Shown here in pieces: positions 5,436 through 8,368 of a stretch of DNA of 8,368 nt. Made by a program: the position numbers and the translations under genes. The stretch comes from Anaerobacillus sp. (GTDB lineage: Bacteria; Bacillota; Bacilli; Bacillales_H; Anaerobacillaceae): NCBI GenBank assembly GCA_007120055.1, contig SKOL01000495.1, forward strand, positions 1-8,368. The letters are read 5' to 3'. Position 1 is the stretch's first letter, and each line of letters opens with the position of its first letter. Below the pieces are notes generated by a model. The model worked only from the letters and a program-made list of their open reading frames with translations. It made no database searches and had not been told where the DNA came from.

Positions 5436-7781
5436 TCATCCTGATGAAACATCATCTTCAGCTTTTTTTGAAATAAGTACTTCCCTAGGTTTACTTCCTT
5501 CATATGGGCCAACAATCCCACGCGCTTCCATTTCATCAATTAAACGAGCCGCCCGTGTATATCCAATCCTAAATCTACGTTGTAACATCGAAACTGATGC
5601 AGTGTTCATTTCCACAACTAAATCGACGGCCGATTCATACAGGTCATCGGCAACTTCTGTAGTTACTTGTTCTTCATCTTGTGGAATCATTTCTTCTTGA
5701 TACTGGGCCTTCTGCTGAGCAATCACGTAATTAACAACATTTTCAACTTCGTCATCCGATAGGAATGCCCCCTGAACACGTATCGGTTTTGAAGCGCCAA
5801 CAGGTAAAAATAACATGTCTCCTCTTCCTAATAGTTTCTCTGCTCCCCCCATATCAAGGATCGTTCTTGAATCTGTTTGTGAGGAAACCCCAAACGCTAT
5901 TCTAGAAGGAATATTCGCTTTAATTACCCCTGTAATAACATCTACCGAAGGTCTTTGAGTCGCTATAATTAAATGAATACCTGCAGCGCGAGCCATCTGG
6001 GCAAGTCTCGTGATACAATCTTCTACATCACTAGAGGCAACCATCATTAAATCTGCGAGCTCGTCCACAATAACGACAATGTACGGTAGTAACGGTTGTT
6101 TTGCTTCACTATTTTCATTTTCATTTTTGATTAACGTATTATAACCCTCGATGTTTCTTGTTCCTGTGTGTGCAAACAGTTCATAACGGCGTTCCATTTC
6201 ATTAACAACTTTCTTTAGCGCTTGTGATGCTTTTTTCGGTTCAGTAACAACCGGCGCTAATAAATGTGGAATCCCATTATAGACATTTAGTTCTACCATC
6301 TTTGGATCAATCATCATTAGTTTAACTTCATGAGGCTTTGCCCTCATCAAAATACTAACAATAATCCCATTAATACACACACTTTTTCCACTACCAGTAG
6401 CACCGGCAACTAATAAATGGGGCATTTTGTTCAACTCAGCCAAAATAGGGTCGCCAGAAATATCTCTTCCTAACCCAATTAAAAGTTTAGGAGCATCTGC
6501 TAATGAGCTAGTTGCATCTAAAACTTCTTTTAAAGTAACAATAGCAACTTCTTGATTAGGAACCTCAATACCTATCGCAGATTTACCTGGAATTGGTGCT
6601 TCAATACGAATATCTTTAGCAGCTAATGCTAATGCTAAGTCATCTGCAAGATTAACGATTTTACTAACTTTCACGCCGATATTAGGATAAACTTCATATT
6701 TCGTAACAGCTGGTCCTAAGTGAACTTTAGCCACCTTAGCTTTCACGCCAAAGCTTTCTAACGTTTGTTCAAGCTTTTTAGCATTTCCAGAAATATGTTG
6801 CCGTTCTTGAAACTGGTTATTTTTTTTAGGGCTATGTAGTAACTCTAATGTTGGTATAATATAATTTTCATTCGTTTCTTCTACAACAATCAATGGTGCT
6901 TTTCTTGTTGGAACAGCGTCCATTTCAACAGTATCTTCAACACCCCCACCGGGAGTAGTTTCATTTTCAGTAAGAACATTTTCAGCTGTGTCAGATTCAT
7001 AGGAAGACTTACTAGTAAAATCATAAATAATAGGTTCCGGTTCGCTTGAATCGTTATCAGATGATTTCCCACTCTCACCATTTACAACTACAGTAGGAGT
7101 TGTGTTTTGTTTCTGCTCTTGTTTTTTCTCTTCCCATTTGTTTACAAATTTCTGTTTAACATTTAATAAATACTGTTTTATTTTGTCATTAACAGTGGTG
7201 AATGCAGAACCAAAACGAGTAATAAAACTTAAAGTTAAATCAGTTATTGATTTTCCAGTAATTAAAATAATGCCCGTTAAAATAATAAATAATGAAAAAA
7301 CAATCGTCCCACTCGCAGCAAATAAAAAATGAGAAATAGCAAAACCTACTGCCCCAATCATTCCTCCACCTAAATCTGTAATGGCGGTGTCACCCGTCAA
7401 TTGTAACCAATATAATTCCCACGTGTTGCGGATAACCGATCGGTCAACAAACTCCCCTTGTTGTGAAAAAAGATCAAATAAACGAATGTGACTTAATAAG
7501 ACAATCGCAAAAATGAGCAAATAAACACCAATAAGTCTTCTCGTTAAAAAATTCGGAATTTCTCTTTTAATCATTAAGTAAAGTGAAGTTACAAATAAAC
7601 CGATCGTTATGACTACGTGCCATTCACCTAGAAAAAATCTAAACAAATGAGTCAACCCTATTCCGACACTTCCCAGTTTCGCAAAAGCAACTGAAGCTAG
7701 TACGATAAGGAATAATCCGATAAGTTCAAAGGTTAGCTGTTTCTTCCACTCCACTTTCTTTTGTTTTTTTCTTCTAGCCAT
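5436..7781 (-). CDS. spoIIIE: DNA translocase SpoIIIE (FtsK/SpoIIIE family)
   Basis: This 781-residue protein is close to the length of B. subtilis SpoIIIE. It is a membrane-anchored ATPase that pumps the chromosome into the forespore and clears DNA from division septa. After a basic N-terminus come four hydrophobic membrane regions (about 17-37, 54-72, 83-98 and 140-176; the last is long). A polar, acidic, low-complexity linker covers about 200-300. The motor follows, with an alpha/beta region from about 330, Walker A GATGSGKS (460-467) and Walker [12 protein letters not shown] (570-580). The C-terminal gamma winged helix (about 710-775, with [18 protein letters not shown]) recognises polar guide sequences. 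The ATG is preceded by GAGGTGAAACA. Position between ylzJ and ymfC identifies it as spoIIIE rather than the paralogue sftA. No T-run terminator follows the TGA stop. Confidence 0.96.
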   Translation of the reverse strand: MARRKKQKKVEWKKQLTFELIGLFLIVLASVAFAKLGSVGIGLTHLFRFFLGEWHVVITIGLFVTSLYLMIKREIPNFLTRRLIGVYLLIFAIVLLSHIRLFDLFSQQGEFVDRSVIRNTWELYWLQLTGDTAITDLGGGMIGAVGFAISHFLFAASGTIVFSLFIILTGIILITGKSITDLTLSFITRFGSAFTTVNDKIKQYLLNVKQKFVNKWEEKKQEQKQNTTPTVVVNGESGKSSDNDSSEPEPIIYDFTSKSSYESDTAENVLTENETTPGGGVEDTVEMDAVPTRKAPLIVVEETNENYIIPTLELLHSPKKNNQFQERQHISGNAKKLEQTLESFGVKAKVAKVHLGPAVTKYEVYPNIGVKVSKIVNLADDLALALAAKDIRIEAPIPGKSAIGIEVPNQEVAIVTLKEVLDATSSLADAPKLLIGLGRDISGDPILAELNKMPHLLVAGATGSGKSVCINGIIVSILMRAKPHEVKLMMIDPKMVELNVYNGIPHLLAPVVTEPKKASQALKKVVNEMERRYELFAHTGTRNIEGYNTLIKNENENSEAKQPLLPYIVVIVDELADLMMVASSDVEDCITRLAQMARAAGIHLIIATQRPSVDVITGVIKANIPSRIAFGVSSQTDSRTILDMGGAEKLLGRGDMLFLPVGASKPIRVQGAFLSDDEVENVVNYVIAQQKAQYQEEMIPQDEEQVTTEVADDLYESAVDLVVEMNTASVSMLQRRFRIGYTRAARLIDEMEARGIVGPYEGSKPREVLISKKAEDDVSSG

Positions 7782-7800
7782 TGTTTCACCTCGATAGGCT

Positions 7801-7830
7801 ATTATCTATATATTTTCAAGGTACTGTCAT
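7801..7830 (-). promoter_or_regulatory. Possible proximal promoter of spoIIIE
   Basis: On the minus strand ATGACA (7825-7830) and GATAAT (7801-7806) each match the sigma-A boxes in five of six positions, with an 18-nt spacer. The start would fall near 7794, just ahead of the GAGGTG ribosome binding site (7787-7792), giving a very short leader. That tightness is a reason for caution. Confidence 0.4.
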
Positions 7831-7851
7831 AAGAACTTTATTGAATGAAGA

Positions 7852-7873
7852 AGCAGCCGTATTAACGGCTGCT
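7852..7873 (-). terminator. 9-bp GC-rich hairpin between ylzJ and spoIIIE
   Basis: AGCAGCCGT (7852-7860) and ACGGCTGCT (7865-7873) form a perfect 9-bp stem with a 4-nt loop. On the minus strand it is followed by TCTTCATTC, which is T-rich but not a solid T run. It may therefore be a weak terminator for the tepA-ylzJ transcript, a processing or stabilising hairpin, or an attenuator in the spoIIIE leader. The plus strand has no T tract after it. Confidence 0.5.
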
Positions 7874-7903
7874 AAATATGCTAGTTCTTTCTTGAATATG
7901 CTT

Positions 7904-7912
7904 ATTATACCA
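7904..7912 (-). promoter_or_regulatory. Possible extended -10 promoter upstream of spoIIIE
   Basis: The minus strand reads TGGTATAAT: a perfect TATAAT (7904-7909) with the TGn extension. No good -35 box stands 16-18 nt upstream (AGTTTT at 17 nt), which extended -10 promoters can tolerate. Transcription would begin near 7897, giving a leader of about 115 nt that includes the hairpin at 7852-7873. Confidence 0.5.
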
Positions 7913-7956
7913 TAATAACAACTTTAAAAACTAGAAGAAATGTTGGTAAGTAAGGT

Positions 7957-8166
7957 TTATAACAATGAAATCATTTTTCCTGGTGTATAACTTTCATTTA
8001 AATAAGCAAAAGGATCGGAGCTAATAAGGCGCACGACTCTAAGTTCATGGTCAGATACTTGTTCTACAATTAATTGACCTTCATTAATATCGAGCGTCAT
8101 TTGTTTTGCGTTAGTATTTTCCTCAGGGAAAATAGCTTCTTGGGGAACGGTTGTATACAAAATCAT
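7957..8166 (-). CDS. ylzJ: YlzJ-like protein
   Basis: A 69-residue protein that matches the YlzJ-like family in size and position, between tepA and spoIIIE. It begins [14 protein letters not shown] and carries the central stretch [26 protein letters not shown] (about 32-57, split as [10 protein letters not shown] and [16 protein letters not shown]). It looks soluble, with alternating strand-like segments and no membrane segment or catalytic motif; its function is unknown to me. The ATG overlaps the tepA stop in ATGA, and the ribosome binding site GGAGGAG lies ten bases upstream inside tepA, so the two are probably translationally coupled. Confidence 0.88.
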   Translation of the reverse strand: MILYTTVPQEAIFPEENTNAKQMTLDINEGQLIVEQVSDHELRVVRLISSDPFAYLNESYTPGKMISLL

Positions 8167-8368
8167 TGTACCAACTCTCCTCCTTCACTTCCTTTTCTTT
8201 CTTCAATTAATTCATTTAATTTTTTAATGGCTTGTCCAAGACCTCCTACTTCATTTATCATTCCATACTTTACTGCATCAGGACCTACAACATTTGTACC
8301 GATATCTCTTGTTAAATTGCCTTTAGAAAACATTAATTCCTTAAACTTATCTTCGGTAATTGTGGAAT
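8163..8368 (-). CDS. tepA: ClpP-like protease TepA, C-terminal end (partial)
   Basis: The last 67 codons of a gene that runs out of the right edge; its start lies beyond the window. The translation contains [19 protein letters not shown], then [20 protein letters not shown], and ends GGELVQ before a TGA at 8163-8165. The pattern RD...[13 protein letters not shown] is the C-terminal handle region of the ClpP/crotonase-fold S14 peptidases, and the [13 protein letters not shown] stretch is characteristic of TepA (YmfB). In B. subtilis TepA takes part in spore outgrowth by degrading small acid-soluble spore proteins. The active-site serine and histidine would be in the missing part. It overlaps ylzJ by four bases. 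Confidence 0.88.
   Translation of the reverse strand, partial: STITEDKFKELMFSKGNLTRDIGTNVVGPDAVKYGMINEVGGLGQAIKKLNELIEERKGSEGGELVQ

Noticed and set aside
5416..5700. Open frame on the plus strand over the 3' end of spoIIIE
   Set aside because: It overlaps the conserved gamma domain of SpoIIIE on the other strand; its serine-rich composition is typical of an antisense shadow.
6890..7332. Frames at 6890-7081 (minus) and 7102-7332 (plus) within the spoIIIE linker region
   Set aside because: Both overlap spoIIIE coding sequence that is continuous and of normal family length. They are low-complexity shadows without start signals.

Overview
This AT-rich window has the gene content and order of a spore-forming Bacillaceae chromosome. 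Strong Shine-Dalgarno sequences of the AAGGAGG type, a SpoIIIE-type DNA translocase and a TepA-type protease gene fit that reading. Every gene I can support is on the minus strand. Read in the direction of transcription (right to left) they are tepA (3' end only), ylzJ, spoIIIE, ymfC, ymfF, ymfH, ymfI and ymfJ. This is the conserved tepA-ylzJ-spoIIIE-ymf block of Bacillus subtilis and relatives. I cannot name a species; a member of the Bacillaceae outside the B. subtilis group is my inference.

Right part (5436-8368): the end of tepA overlaps ylzJ by four bases. A non-coding stretch of about 175 bp follows, with a 9-bp hairpin and two possible promoters, and then the 781-codon spoIIIE. TepA and SpoIIIE both serve sporulation or spore outgrowth in B. 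subtilis.

Middle (4026-5435): ymfC encodes a GntR-family regulator. Between spoIIIE and ymfC lie a consensus DnaA box and a 78-bp hairpin repeat that abuts the ymfC ribosome binding site; the repeat makes the open reading frame look 14 codons longer than the gene probably is. Downstream of ymfC are a clear terminator and then about 450 bp without genes. That gap holds a tandem pair of hairpin units whose flanks are conserved but whose stems differ in sequence. Related bacteria often carry transport genes here.

Left part (1-4025): ymfF, ymfH and ymfI form a tight cluster of two M16-type peptidase homologues and a short-chain reductase, linked in B. subtilis to 5-aminopentanol modification of elongation factor P. 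ymfJ (DUF3243) has its own promoter and terminator. The last 254 bp hold no gene but contain a nested, three-stem imperfect palindrome.

I see no phage, CRISPR array, insertion-sequence transposase, defence system or other new multi-gene system. The genes are ordinary core genes; the points worth a second look are the non-coding repeats and structures.
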